Origin: an uncultured Desulfobacterales bacterium
Lineage (GTDB): Bacteria > Desulfobacterota > Desulfobacteria > Desulfobacterales > JAFDCJ01
Assembly (NCBI GenBank): GCA_945787595.1
Contig: CALZJV010000281.1
Span: forward strand, 1-17,735
DNA length: 17,735 bases
Reading direction: 5' to 3'
The translations under genes were made by a program, and so were the position numbers. Positions 6,673 to 13,803 of this stretch are shown here, in pieces (positions within the stretch are counted from its first letter, which is position 1; each line of letters begins with the position of its first letter). The notes under the pieces are model-generated. The model ran no database searches. It was given only the letters and a program-made list of their open reading frames with translations, and had not been told where the DNA came from.

Positions 6673-7690
6673 ATTGATGGTAGGTCAAGCCCAACAGTTG
6701 AGCAGCCTTTTTCTGGTTGAACCTCGCTTTCTCTAGCGCATTTTCAAGCATTCGGACTTTTAATCCCCACACGGCTTCTTTCAACGGCCTTACCATCAAA
6801 TCACTTAAGTCCGATGATGTCTCATCAACAGCTGAATTCTCTGTCTCGATTTCAGCTGTCTTTTTTTCATAAGGCGAAGAAAAGGGGTCAAAAACAATTT
6901 CACCGATTCGTGGTGAATCCGATCGGTATACGGCCCGCTCCACCACGTTTTTCAACTCTCTCACATTACCGGGCCACGGATGTCCTTCAAGGGCTCTGAC
7001 GGCATCGGAGCTGAATTGCGGAATTTCAGTCCAGCCCAGTTCCACGGCCATACGTCCGGCAAAATGATTGACCAGCAGCAGGATATCTTCTTTGCGCTCC
7101 CGCATCGGCGGCACAAGTAAAACTTCAAAGGATAGCCGGTCCAGCAAATCATGTTTGAACCTGTTTTTAGCCACCAGAGCCTTTACATCCGCATTGGTGG
7201 CGGCAATAATTCGCACGTCCACCTCGATGCTATCTGAGCTGCCCACCCGTTCAAAGGTGCTGTATTCCACTACCCGTAGGATTTTTTCCTGTACCTCCAT
7301 GGGAATGTTGCCGATTTCATCCAGAAAAAGGGAACCACCATCGGCCGCTTCAAACCGGCCCATTCGCCGTTGAACCGCACCGGTAAATGCGCCTTTTTCA
7401 TAACCGAATAATTCCGATTCTATTAGCGAGGGCGAAAGCGCAGAGCAATTGAGGGTCAGAAAAGGTCCCTGCCACCTTTTTGAGAGATAATGCAAGCGAT
7501 TGGCCGCCAATTCTTTGCCCGAACCGCGTTCTCCCAGTAGAAGGATCGGACGGTTGACCGGCGCCACTCGTGACAGGCGCTCCTGAAACTCCAAAAATTT
7601 TTCGGATTGTCCCAAGGCTTCGTCGGCCCTTGCGGGAGTTCCCCTGCCATAACGTCTTTGTGAGTATGCATTCACTGATTCAGAGTTCAT
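6635..7690 (-). CDS. pspF: PspF, sigma-54-dependent activator of the phage shock operon
   Basis: This is a 351-residue enhancer-binding protein with no receiver domain, as in PspF. It has Walker A GERGSGKE (53-60), the sigma-54 contact loop GAFTGA (100-105), Walker B 'LFLDEIG' (121-127), a sensor region 'RIIAATNAD', 'HPWPGNVRELKNVVERAVYR', and a C-terminal Fis-type helix-turn-helix 'NQKKAAQLLGLTYHQF'. The helix-turn-helix is nearly identical to that of Escherichia coli PspF as I recall it. PspF hexamers hydrolyse ATP to open sigma-54 promoters; PspA binds and restrains them. It is divergent from pspA with a 187-base shared control region carrying a sigma-54 promoter. The N-terminus is about 20 residues longer than the E. 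coli protein. The ATG at 7690 lacks a strong ribosome site, consistent with low expression. Confidence 0.96.
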   Translation of the reverse strand: MNSESVNAYSQRRYGRGTPARADEALGQSEKFLEFQERLSRVAPVNRPILLLGERGSGKELAANRLHYLSKRWQGPFLTLNCSALSPSLIESELFGYEKGAFTGAVQRRMGRFEAADGGSLFLDEIGNIPMEVQEKILRVVEYSTFERVGSSDSIEVDVRIIAATNADVKALVAKNRFKHDLLDRLSFEVLLVPPMRERKEDILLLVNHFAGRMAVELGWTEIPQFSSDAVRALEGHPWPGNVRELKNVVERAVYRSDSPRIGEIVFDPFSSPYEKKTAEIETENSAVDETSSDLSDLMVRPLKEAVWGLKVRMLENALEKARFNQKKAAQLLGLTYHQFRGLYRQYREEG

Positions 7691-7815
7691 CAGGATATAA
7701 CGATAAATACCAAAAATTGGCTGTTTTTACTAATGGTTAGGTTTTATTACCGCACTTTTTGAATTGTGTCAACAGAAAAAACTCGTGTTTTCAGGTAGTT
7801 GTCCGAATTAAATCG

Positions 7816-7834
7816 CTGGCATGATTCATGCTTT
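7816..7834 (+). promoter_or_regulatory. Sigma-54 (-24/-12) promoter of pspA
   Basis: CTGGCATGATTCATGCTTT has GG (7818-7819) and GC (7830-7831) separated by exactly 10 bases, matching the TGGCAC-N5-TTGC consensus. Transcription would start near 7843, giving a leader of about 35 bases before the pspA ATG at 7878. The upstream region 7691-7815 should hold PspF-binding sites; it contains AT-rich partial inverted repeats such as GAAAA/TTTTC at 7771-7793, but I cannot define the operator by eye. Confidence 0.88.
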
Positions 7835-7877
7835 GGCAACTCATTGAAACGACAATATGACGATTGGAGGTAATACA

Positions 7878-8555
7878 ATGAGTATTTTTACACGATTCCG
7901 CGATATCATCAGTTCCAACCTCAATGCAATGCTCGACAAGGCAGAGGATCCGCAAAAGCTGATCAGGCTGATGATCAGGGAAATGGAAGACACGCTGGTT
8001 GAAATAAAAACGGCTTGTGCCGGGGTGATGGCCGGTGGCAAAAAAATCAAACGTCAGTTGGAAGGCCTTGGGGCCAGGGCCCATTACTGGGAGGAAAAAG
8101 CTGAACTGGCGGTTAACAAAGGCCGAGATGATCTGGCGCGAGAGGCGCTGGTCGAAAAGCGTAAATTCAATCGCAGAACAGAAGCCCTTGAAAACGACCT
8201 TGCCGAACACGACCTTATCATCGAGCAATACCAGGATGACATTCGGCAATTGGAGGACAAATTAAAATCCGCCCGTGATAAACAACGTATGCTGGTTCAA
8301 CGCCATATCCATGCTCAGAAGAAAAAGCAGGCTCAAGAAGAGATGCGGCGAATTGATAGTTCTGAGTCCGTAATGAAATTCGATGAACTTGAAAACCGCA
8401 TTGAACGAATGGAAGCCGAAGCCGATCTGGTCAACTATGGTAAAAAAACTTCCCTGGAAGAGGAGCTGGAACGGCTTTCGGTGGACGAAGAAATTGAAAA
8501 TGAACTGCGGGCGTTAAAAACACCTCCGCCCGAAAAAAAAGATAAATCGTCTTAG
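7878..8555 (+). CDS. pspA: PspA, membrane-stress effector and PspF inhibitor
   Basis: This 225-residue PspA/IM30-family protein begins 'MSIFTRFRDIISSNLNAMLDKAEDP', the amphipathic membrane-binding helix and conserved ALDKAEDP-like motif. It continues as long coiled coils with 'QYQDDIRQLEDKLKSARDKQ'. The ATG at 7878 follows a strong TTGGAGG ribosome site; an in-frame ATG at 7857 lies upstream of that site and is not used. In known systems PspA binds PspF under normal conditions, and under envelope stress forms ESCRT-III-like assemblies on the inner membrane. It is driven by the sigma-54 promoter at 7816-7834. The C-terminus is Lys/Glu/Pro-rich. A 150-base gap separates it from pspB, longer than in the E. 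coli operon. Confidence 0.96.
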   Translation: MSIFTRFRDIISSNLNAMLDKAEDPQKLIRLMIREMEDTLVEIKTACAGVMAGGKKIKRQLEGLGARAHYWEEKAELAVNKGRDDLAREALVEKRKFNRRTEALENDLAEHDLIIEQYQDDIRQLEDKLKSARDKQRMLVQRHIHAQKKKQAQEEMRRIDSSESVMKFDELENRIERMEAEADLVNYGKKTSLEEELERLSVDEEIENELRALKTPPPEKKDKSS

Positions 8556-8705
8556 GCACAGTAATTTGCCACATCGAGCTGAGCGCATTAAATTTTTATT
8601 GATAGAAGCAACATTTAATTATAATTATTTAAACTGGAATTGAAAAATATCTGTTGAATGTTCAAGTGCTCGCTTCAATTACTTTAAACCAGGGCAGGCT
8701 CAATC

Positions 8706-8939
8706 ATGAATCAAGTGTTGATCGTCGCTATTATTTTCGGAAGTGTCGTGCTTATACCTACGATTATCGGGGGAACGATCCTGCTGTCCATTAAACTCTT
8801 GAAAGGCAAAACTTCCCGCAAAGATCAGGCTGATGATTCCAAAATTATCCAGGAAATTTACCAGGGCCTTTCCCTTATGGAAGAAAGGGTGGAAGCGCTG
8901 GAAACCATCTTGCTGGATCGAGAAAAAAGGGGATTCTAA
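8706..8939 (+). CDS. pspB: PspB-like phage shock protein
   Basis: The 77-residue product has one N-terminal membrane segment (about 4-32: 'VLIVAIIFGSVVLIPTIIG...') and a short charged coiled coil ending 'LMEERVEALETILLDRE'. This matches the size, topology and C-terminal 'RIQALESILD' motif of PspB. PspB works with PspC to sense stress and relieve PspA inhibition of PspF. A purine-rich CAGGGCAGG ribosome site precedes the ATG. The pspC start lies two bases after its stop, so the two are translationally linked. Confidence 0.85.
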   Translation: MNQVLIVAIIFGSVVLIPTIIGGTILLSIKLLKGKTSRKDQADDSKIIQEIYQGLSLMEERVEALETILLDREKRGF

Positions 8940-8941
8940 CG

Positions 8942-9325
8942 ATGAGAAATCATGACAAATTGACCCGCAGCGGGATTTACCGCTCACGCAGTGGTGCTAT
9001 TTTCGGTGTGTGCCGAGGATTGGCCGAGCATTTTAACTTTTCGGTTTTCTGGGCCAGGGTCATCGCCATAGTCTTCCTTCTATTAACAGGCTTTTGGCCC
9101 GCGATCGGCATATATCTAATCGCAGCGCTGTTGATGAAGCCCGCGCCGGTAATCCCCATTAAAACTGAGGCCGAACAAGAGTTTTATGACAGCTATGCAA
9201 ACTCCAGACACCTTGCGGCCCGGCGGATAAAAAGACGGTATGAAAACCTGGAACGCCGAATCCGACGCATGGAGCATATCGTTACCACCCGAGAGTTTGA
9301 TTGGGAGGAGAAGCTTTCAAAATGA
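8942..9325 (+). CDS. pspC: PspC-domain membrane sensor
   Basis: The 127-residue product has the PspC signature 'LTRSGIYRSRSGAIFGVCRGLAEHF' region, followed by a membrane hairpin 'ARVIAIVFLLLTGFWPAIGIYLIAALLM' (about residues 38-65). A charged C-terminal coiled coil follows ('ARRIKRRYENLERRIRRME'). With PspB it transmits envelope stress to PspA. It starts two bases after pspB. Its TGA stop lies within a GAATGACGAA-type repeat (9321-9345), so the repeat abuts or supplies the end of the gene. No PspD or further psp genes follow. Confidence 0.94.
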   Translation: MRNHDKLTRSGIYRSRSGAIFGVCRGLAEHFNFSVFWARVIAIVFLLLTGFWPAIGIYLIAALLMKPAPVIPIKTEAEQEFYDSYANSRHLAARRIKRRYENLERRIRRMEHIVTTREFDWEEKLSK

Positions 9326-9345
9326 CGAATGACGAAAAAAGAACG
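9321..9345 (+). repeat. GAATGACGAA-type dispersed repeat, copy 3, at the pspC stop codon
   Basis: AAATGACGAATGACGAA begins within the last codons of pspC and includes its stop. It is inverted relative to the copy at 6609-6632 just beyond the pspF stop, so the psp locus is bracketed by inverted copies. Confidence 0.6.
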
Positions 9346-9404
9346 AAGATAGAAGAATTATGGAAATCGCTGCGCTCAGTCAATTTAAATTTTTAAATTA
9401 GATG

Positions 9405-9578
9405 AAGGGTCGGGGAGTTTTCGGCGTAAACCCATGATTATAGCGCAGTGGATGATCGCCACCGAAAGCGGATGCTGTCTGAGACCATTAGGGATCGTTA
9501 TGGATGTCGAGTTCATGCGGTTTCGCTGGCGATTATCCATGCAGCGGGTCGGCTCTGAGAAACTCCCCAACCTCTCAA
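9405..9578. repeat. Palindromic intergenic element E1 (MITE/REP-like hairpin)
   Basis: Outer arms at 9407-9422 and 9557-9573 share GGGGAGTTT with TC-rich flanks in inverted orientation. Inner arms at 9449-9475 and 9514-9540 pair at 22 of 27 positions. No transposase is encoded. A diverged partial copy of the right inner arm recurs at 17311-17347 (33 of 37 identical), showing a dispersed family. It lies between pspC and the isochorismatase-family gene, where a transcript from either side could fold into a long hairpin. Confidence 0.7.
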
Positions 9579-9586
9579 TTAGATAA

Positions 9587-9608
9587 CATTCCGCGATTAG
9601 TCATTCGA
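9587..9608 (-). repeat. GAATGACTAAT-type repeat, copy 4 (inverted)
   Basis: On the minus strand the sequence reads TCGAATGACTAATCGCGGAATG, 20 of 22 identical to 6150-6171. It lies between palindromic element E1 and the end of the hydrolase gene. Confidence 0.6.
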
Positions 9609-9626
9609 TCCAAGGCGGATCTTTGG

Positions 9627-10208
9627 TCATTCCACAAGTTCCGCTTCCAATTCCGACGATGCGGCCACTTTCAACAAAGGATAAAGTGGGTTGCGTCGGT
9701 AGCAATTCAGGGTCTGCTCATGAACTTTCATAGAATACGCCGCCGAGCAATCTTCGAGCAGTACTGCCTTAAAATCATGGCAGATGGCGTCCATGATCGT
9801 CGTTAAAACGCAAAAATGGGTGGAAATCCCGCCGACCGCACAGAGCGTGACCTCTTTTTCCCTTAGCCATTTTTCAAGACCGGTTTGAAAAAAGGCCGAA
9901 AATTTGGGTTTAGGAAGCCACAAATCATCATCCGTTTTATCAAGTTCATCGATGACCTCTGCGCCTTCAGTACCGGATAGAGAATGGGGATGCATCCGAC
10001 CTTTGAAGATAAAATCTTCCCGGTGGAAAGCATCGGTTGAAAACACAACCGGCCATTGATGTTTCCTGAATGTATGTATCAAGCGATTCAATGGTGCAAT
10101 AATATTTGCGGCAAAGGGTGTGATGGGCAGTTTTTTGCTTTCTATGAAATTATCCTTCACCATATCGATGATTAAAAGGGCGGGTTTCTCGTTTTTTTGA
10201 TTTCCCAT
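9627..10208 (-). CDS. Isochorismatase-family cysteine hydrolase
   Basis: The 193-residue product has the three family catalytic positions: D15 in 'ALLIIDMVKD', a Lys at 100 (or 102) in 'LPKPKFSAFFQT', and the nucleophile C133 in 'VGGISTHFCVLTT' preceded by the usual cis-peptide region. Substrates in the family include nicotinamide, isochorismate, ureidoacrylate and N-carbamoyl amides. The 'HREDFIFKGRMHPHSLSGTEGAEV' region resembles nicotinamidase-like members, but the specificity cannot be fixed from sequence alone. It is probably cytoplasmic. An AAAGG ribosome site lies just upstream of the ATG at 10208. It is a single gene, convergent with the psp operon, with palindromic repeats at its 3' side. 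Confidence 0.92.
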   Translation of the reverse strand: MGNQKNEKPALLIIDMVKDNFIESKKLPITPFAANIIAPLNRLIHTFRKHQWPVVFSTDAFHREDFIFKGRMHPHSLSGTEGAEVIDELDKTDDDLWLPKPKFSAFFQTGLEKWLREKEVTLCAVGGISTHFCVLTTIMDAICHDFKAVLLEDCSAAYSMKVHEQTLNCYRRNPLYPLLKVAASSELEAELVE

Positions 10209-10664
10209 AAGCTAACCTTTAAGACTTTTTTATAATGATCCGCAACATTGGGGATGAGTCTAATCAAGAACACATAGTTAAAATAGGCCTTAAAGTCAAG
10301 TCGCCAGGGCTTGCATGCAGGGTACCGTCATTAAAACAAGTATCTAGCTGATATTACAAAAATTAGAGGAAAAATTGAAAGTGGTTTAGCAGGGATAATA
10401 TGAATATCAATTCGGAAGGTATCAGCACAGGATCGATTTCAAAAATCAATGCTGCGATGGAAAAGTTGGTATCAAACGTCTGGCAGGTTTGCCTGACCTC
10501 GCTAAAGGCAGGTCAGGCAGTAACCTTTAATTGACGATTGGATTAACTTAAAGCGAACATGGCTTCGATGCGGTGATTGATTTTATAGACACCACCATCG
10601 ATCTTCCAATATTTTTCGCTCAGCTCTGGTGCTCTGTCAAAAATCGGCTGTGAGCAGGATCCGG
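10209..10664. other. Gap of 456 bases with a tiny ORF and a 9-bp hairpin
   Basis: No convincing gene is present. A 44-codon plus-strand frame (10400-10534) has an AGGGA ribosome-like site and starts 'MNINSEGISTGSISKINAAM'. It runs into a hairpin (GCCTGACCT 10491-10499 with AGGTCAGGC 10510-10518) and looks truncated. On the minus strand a frame at about 10690-10545 without a usual start codon ends 'YWKIDGGVYKINHRIEAMF', possibly a remnant. The rest is AT-rich. Confidence 0.4.
10491..10518. repeat. 9-bp inverted repeat with 10-base loop
   Basis: GCCTGACCT pairs perfectly with AGGTCAGGC. Neighbouring GGCAGGT words occur on both sides, giving a nested repeat. No T-tract follows, so it is not an obvious terminator; it resembles short G/C-rich intergenic repeats. 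Confidence 0.55.
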
Positions 10665-10892
10665 CTATATCTGCTCTAGCACCTCAGCCGGGACATCATA
10701 GGTATCAACCGGTGATATGGCTGTTTCACTGGGAATGGAATCAGCCAGGACGGTTTGTATTTGATCTAATATTTTGCATCCCTCGATACAGGTCGGCAGA
10801 TCTTCTCTGCTGGTGCAATCTCTGCAGGGACTTTTTACAAGATAACCGATGTCAAAATCGAAGCTGTGAGTTTCGCTGAGTTTTTGATCCAT
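10665..10892 (-). CDS. Small Cys4 protein, function unknown
   Basis: This 75-residue protein has a C-x2-C-x8-C-x3-C arrangement (C23, C26, C35, C39) in 'SPCRDCTSREDLPTC..GC', followed by an amphipathic helix 'KILDQIQTVLADSI'. The spacing suggests a zinc- or metal-binding knuckle. Small proteins of this kind occur in Desulfobacterota, but I cannot name a function. An AGAGGTG ribosome site stands about 5-6 bases before the ATG at 10892. The acidic C-terminal tail ends at a TAG. It is monocistronic, with long non-coding DNA on both sides. Confidence 0.7.
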   Translation of the reverse strand: MDQKLSETHSFDFDIGYLVKSPCRDCTSREDLPTCIEGCKILDQIQTVLADSIPSETAISPVDTYDVPAEVLEQI

Positions 10893-11560
10893 TTTAGCAC
10901 CTCTTGTGATCTGGTTTCGATGTCAGATTGCGATATGGCATTCTTAGATTTTGGATTGTCACCTTACGCTACGAACAAATTAAAAATTTTTTAATAACAA
11001 TTTTGCTATATACCTATACAACTATCATGCCAATTTTGTTCATAATTTTAAATTAATATAAATTTCAGTGGGTTATGATTAAACTATGCAAAATAGCCAG
11101 AAATCCCTTGACAATAAATATAGGCTTTAGTGTCAAAAATTTGTCATCTTAATCATTTACAAGTGTTAGAAACAATTAATAATGCTATTCATTAGGCCTT
11201 TTAAAACGACCAAAAAGTGAACAGCAAATGCGGTTAAATCAAAAGATAGAGAGTCTTATTTTTTGTACATGTAAAGTATCGGCTCGATGACCGATTGAGT
11301 TTAGCTTTTTTTTTGATTTACCAGTTAAAGGATAAAAATCTCAACACAACAGAAGTTTACGTTGATTTTAGTCTATTGATATGAGACACGCATAAACACC
11401 CTTTTTATTTGATGGATAACGAGGTCTGATTTAAGTCGCTTCCTATTATTCCCAGCGCGCCATGCAGGTTTCCGGAAAGCAACGCCGATTGTTTCCAGCC
11501 ACGACCTTCGTGGTTTTCGATATGCGACTTATGATAGGCACACCTTGCCGGGAGGTAATG
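10893..11560. other. Long AT-rich non-coding region
   Basis: This 668-base stretch has no supported gene. Its middle (about 10970-11180) is very AT-rich. TTGACA (11108-11113) and TGTCAA (11131-11136) form a spaced inverted pair that could be an operator or a -35 box, but no -10 box fits. A T9 run (11306-11314) follows a weak 5-bp stem by 10 bases and is not a convincing terminator. It presumably contains the promoter of the nucleotidyltransferase-TPM-lemA operon and that of the divergent Cys4 gene. Confidence 0.5.
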
Positions 11561-12298
11561 ATGAATGATCTTAATCTGAACCCAGATATTTCAGTTCGCT
11601 ACAAACCATTTCTCGATATTGTCTTACAGCAGCATCATGACAAATTACATTCTGTCCACATTGTCGGCAGTGCACTGACCCAAGACTATGATCCGAAAAT
11701 ATCCGATATTAACTCGGTGATGGTTCTACAGAAGATGGATCTGAAATTTCTCGAACTGCTGGCACCATTAGGAAAAAAATACGGCAAAAAGGGGGTGGCC
11801 GCACCACTGATTATGACCCCGACCTACATCCAAAAATCCCTGGATGTCTTCCCCATTGAGCTTTTAAATATGAAATTGTTTCATCAAACGGTCTTCGGAG
11901 AGGATATTTTTCAGGATGTGAACATCGAAAATTCGAATCTGCGGTACCAGTGTGAACGGGAGTTGAAGGTGAAACTCATTGGTCTCAGGCAGGGATATAT
12001 ATCGGCCGCAGGCGACAGAAATATCCTTACCCGGGGCTTTATCGACTCCATCGCCGGCTATATGCCTTTGTTCAAAGGTATCATTTTTCTGCTCGGCAAA
12101 GAGGTTCCCCAAAACAACAGCGAGATTCTGTCCGTGCTGGAAGAAATCTCCGGGGTCCCGACCAATGTTTTCAAATTGGTATTAAATCATAAAAAGCAAA
12201 AAACGAAGCCATCCATCGATCAACTCAACACAGTCTTTGAGGACTATTACGAGGCCATTGAGAAGCTGGGAGAGATAGCTGATGCTTTTAAAGCGTAA
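11561..12298 (+). CDS. Nucleotidyltransferase-fold protein (Pol-beta-like)
   Basis: The 245-residue product shows 'HIVGSALTQDYDPKISDINSVMVL' near residues 33-56, the G-S ... D-x-D strand-helix-strand signature of minimal nucleotidyltransferases. The second carboxylate is Asn here (D49-I-N51), so metal-dependent catalysis may be weakened or rely on another residue. The rest is alpha-helical with no recognised substrate domain. GGAGG at 11551-11555 selects the ATG at 11561 (a second ATG three bases earlier is too close); the in-frame extension to 11462 has no support. It overlaps the TPM gene by 17 bases and is evidently co-transcribed with it and lemA. The family members could modify proteins, RNA or small molecules; the target is unknown. 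Confidence 0.8.
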   Translation: MNDLNLNPDISVRYKPFLDIVLQQHHDKLHSVHIVGSALTQDYDPKISDINSVMVLQKMDLKFLELLAPLGKKYGKKGVAAPLIMTPTYIQKSLDVFPIELLNMKLFHQTVFGEDIFQDVNIENSNLRYQCERELKVKLIGLRQGYISAAGDRNILTRGFIDSIAGYMPLFKGIIFLLGKEVPQNNSEILSVLEEISGVPTNVFKLVLNHKKQKTKPSIDQLNTVFEDYYEAIEKLGEIADAFKA

Positions 12299-13064
12299 AT
12301 CGATTATTTTTTTTGCCTTTGTGCTGCTTATTTTCACCACAACACCCGTTGGTTTTGCCGCCGAAATCCCGCTGAAACCCGCCAACCCTGTCATCGATCT
12401 CGCCGGTATCATCGATGATGCCGTTGAAACCAAAATTAACCGCTACTTGAGGGAACTCGAACGTAAAACCACCGCCCAGATGGCAATTTTGACCGTTAAA
12501 AGCCTCGAGGGGCAAACCATAGAAGAATTTTCGCTAAGCATCGCTCATGACAAATGGCAACTCGGTCAAAAAGGCAAAGATAACGGCGTGCTGCTGGTAG
12601 TGGCCTTGAATGCCAGAAAATACAGGATCGAAGTTGGTTATGGGCTCGAAGGTGTCCTGCCGGACAGCTTGGTGGGCGGCATTGGCAGACAATACCTGGT
12701 GCCCTACTTCAAAAAAGGGGACTATTCCACGGGAATTTATAGCGCGACTTTGGTCATCGCCAATAAAGTCGCTTTAGACGCAGGTGTAAAGATCAGCGGA
12801 ATGCCGGCGGTACAAAAACCTTACGCAGTTAAAAAAAGAAAAGGGGCCAGTGGTCCTTTCGGTAAAATAATCTCACTGGTTTTTTTTCTGGTAATGCTCA
12901 TCTTATTTATCAAAAATCCCAGGTTTTTTTTGACCCTTTTATTACTTTCATCCATGGGTGGAAGAAGAGGCCCCTGGGGCGGTTCGGGAGGTGGATTTGG
13001 CGGCGGCAGTTTCGGTGGCGGCGGTGGCGGCTTTGGTGGCGGTGGTGCATCTGGAAGTTGGTAG
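12282..13064 (+). CDS. TPM-domain (YgcG-type) membrane protein
   Basis: The 260-residue product has a signal peptide (residues 1-26, ending GFA-AE) and a TPM domain at about 30-165 with 'VIDLAGIIDDAVETKINRYL', 'AQMAILTVKSLEGQTIEEFS', 'DNGVLLVVALNARKYRIEVGYGLEG' and 'LPDSLVGGIGRQYLVPYFKKGDY'. One or two membrane spans lie at about 191-226, followed by a Gly-rich tail ending GGGGASGSW. TPM proteins commonly pair with LemA, as here, in the envelope; the biochemical role is unsettled, with proposals in photosystem repair and in protein complexes at the membrane. The start is embedded in the upstream gene, with a GGGAGAG site about 6-9 bases before the ATG, so translation is coupled. Confidence 0.92.
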   Translation: MLLKRKSIIFFAFVLLIFTTTPVGFAAEIPLKPANPVIDLAGIIDDAVETKINRYLRELERKTTAQMAILTVKSLEGQTIEEFSLSIAHDKWQLGQKGKDNGVLLVVALNARKYRIEVGYGLEGVLPDSLVGGIGRQYLVPYFKKGDYSTGIYSATLVIANKVALDAGVKISGMPAVQKPYAVKKRKGASGPFGKIISLVFFLVMLILFIKNPRFFLTLLLLSSMGGRRGPWGGSGGGFGGGSFGGGGGGFGGGGASGSW

Positions 13065-13082
13065 CAAAGAAATGACTATTGA

Positions 13083-13097
13083 TCCGCCGAAGGCGGA
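13083..13097. repeat. Short perfect hairpin TCCGCCGAAGGCGGA
   Basis: A 6-bp stem with a GAA triloop sits in the 63-base spacer between the TPM gene and lemA. No T-tract follows, so it could be an mRNA processing or stability element rather than a terminator. Similar small GC-rich hairpins are common bacterial intergenic repeats. Confidence 0.5.
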
Positions 13098-13127
13098 AAG
13101 AATTAAAGAATTGCGGTGGAGGAATCT

Positions 13128-13703
13128 ATGTCAAATACATTAAAAATCGTACTCGTTATCCTGGGTGTTACCCTGGTGCTGCTGTTCATGGTTGCCGGGA
13201 AGCTGATCGGTGGTTACAATCAGGTAATTGCCATGGATGAAAACGTTAAAGGAAAATGGGCCCAGGTTGAAAACCAGCTAAAACGCCGGTATGACCTTAT
13301 CCCCAACCTGGTTGAAACGGTTAAAGGATATGCCAAGCAAGAAAAGGAAATTTTTGAAAATATCGCCCAAGCCCGAACCCAGTATTTTCAAGCAAACAAT
13401 GTCAAAAGCCAGATCAAAAGTGCCAACATGCTGGAAGGCGCCCTTTCTAGACTGCTGCTGCTCCAGGAGCGATATCCGGACCTCAAGGCCAATCAATCCT
13501 TTCTCAAACTTCAGGACAGCCTAGAAGGAACAGAGAACCGAATCGCCGTGGAGCGAAAACGTTACAATGATGCGGTCCAGATCTTAAACACCTATATCCG
13601 GACAATTTTCGGCAGACTTTATGCAATGCTGGCCAGTGTTTCAGCAGCAGAATATTATGAAATCCCGGAGGGGGAAAAGGCAGCACCCAAAGTGAAGTTC
13701 TAA
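13128..13703 (+). CDS. lemA: LemA family membrane protein
   Basis: The 191-residue product has an N-terminal membrane segment (about 5-28) and the LemA helical bundle: 'YNQVIAMDENVKGKWAQVENQ' and the family hallmark 'LKRRYDLIPNLVETVKGYAKQEKEIFE', then 'LLLLQERYPDLKANQSFLKLQDSLEGTENRIAVERKRYNDAV'. The start ATG at 13128 follows GGAGG at 13119-13123; an in-frame GTG at 13116 lies before this site. The usual C-terminal 'FP...' motif is replaced by 'YYEIPEGEKAAPKVKF', close to normal. LemA is a coiled-coil-like inner-membrane protein with the N-terminus out in the best-studied cases; its role is unknown. It ends the nucleotidyltransferase-TPM-lemA operon. Confidence 0.95.
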   Translation: MSNTLKIVLVILGVTLVLLFMVAGKLIGGYNQVIAMDENVKGKWAQVENQLKRRYDLIPNLVETVKGYAKQEKEIFENIAQARTQYFQANNVKSQIKSANMLEGALSRLLLLQERYPDLKANQSFLKLQDSLEGTENRIAVERKRYNDAVQILNTYIRTIFGRLYAMLASVSAAEYYEIPEGEKAAPKVKF

Positions 13704-13803
13704 AATTCCATGATTGTGGCAAAAACTCAAACCTCAAAAAAAATCCATATTTTCATTGAGCTATGTAAATTCCGAGACGTTTGAAATATATCGGCCGGGG
13801 CAG

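Noticed and set aside
11108..11136. TTGACA...TGTCAA inverted pair as a promoter or operator
   Set aside because: There is no -10 box at a usable distance and the half-sites are only 6 bases; mentioned only as content of the gap.
11278..11314. Stem ATCGG/CCGAT followed by T9, a possible terminator
   Set aside because: The stem is only 5 bp with an 8-base loop, and the T-run begins 10 bases after it.
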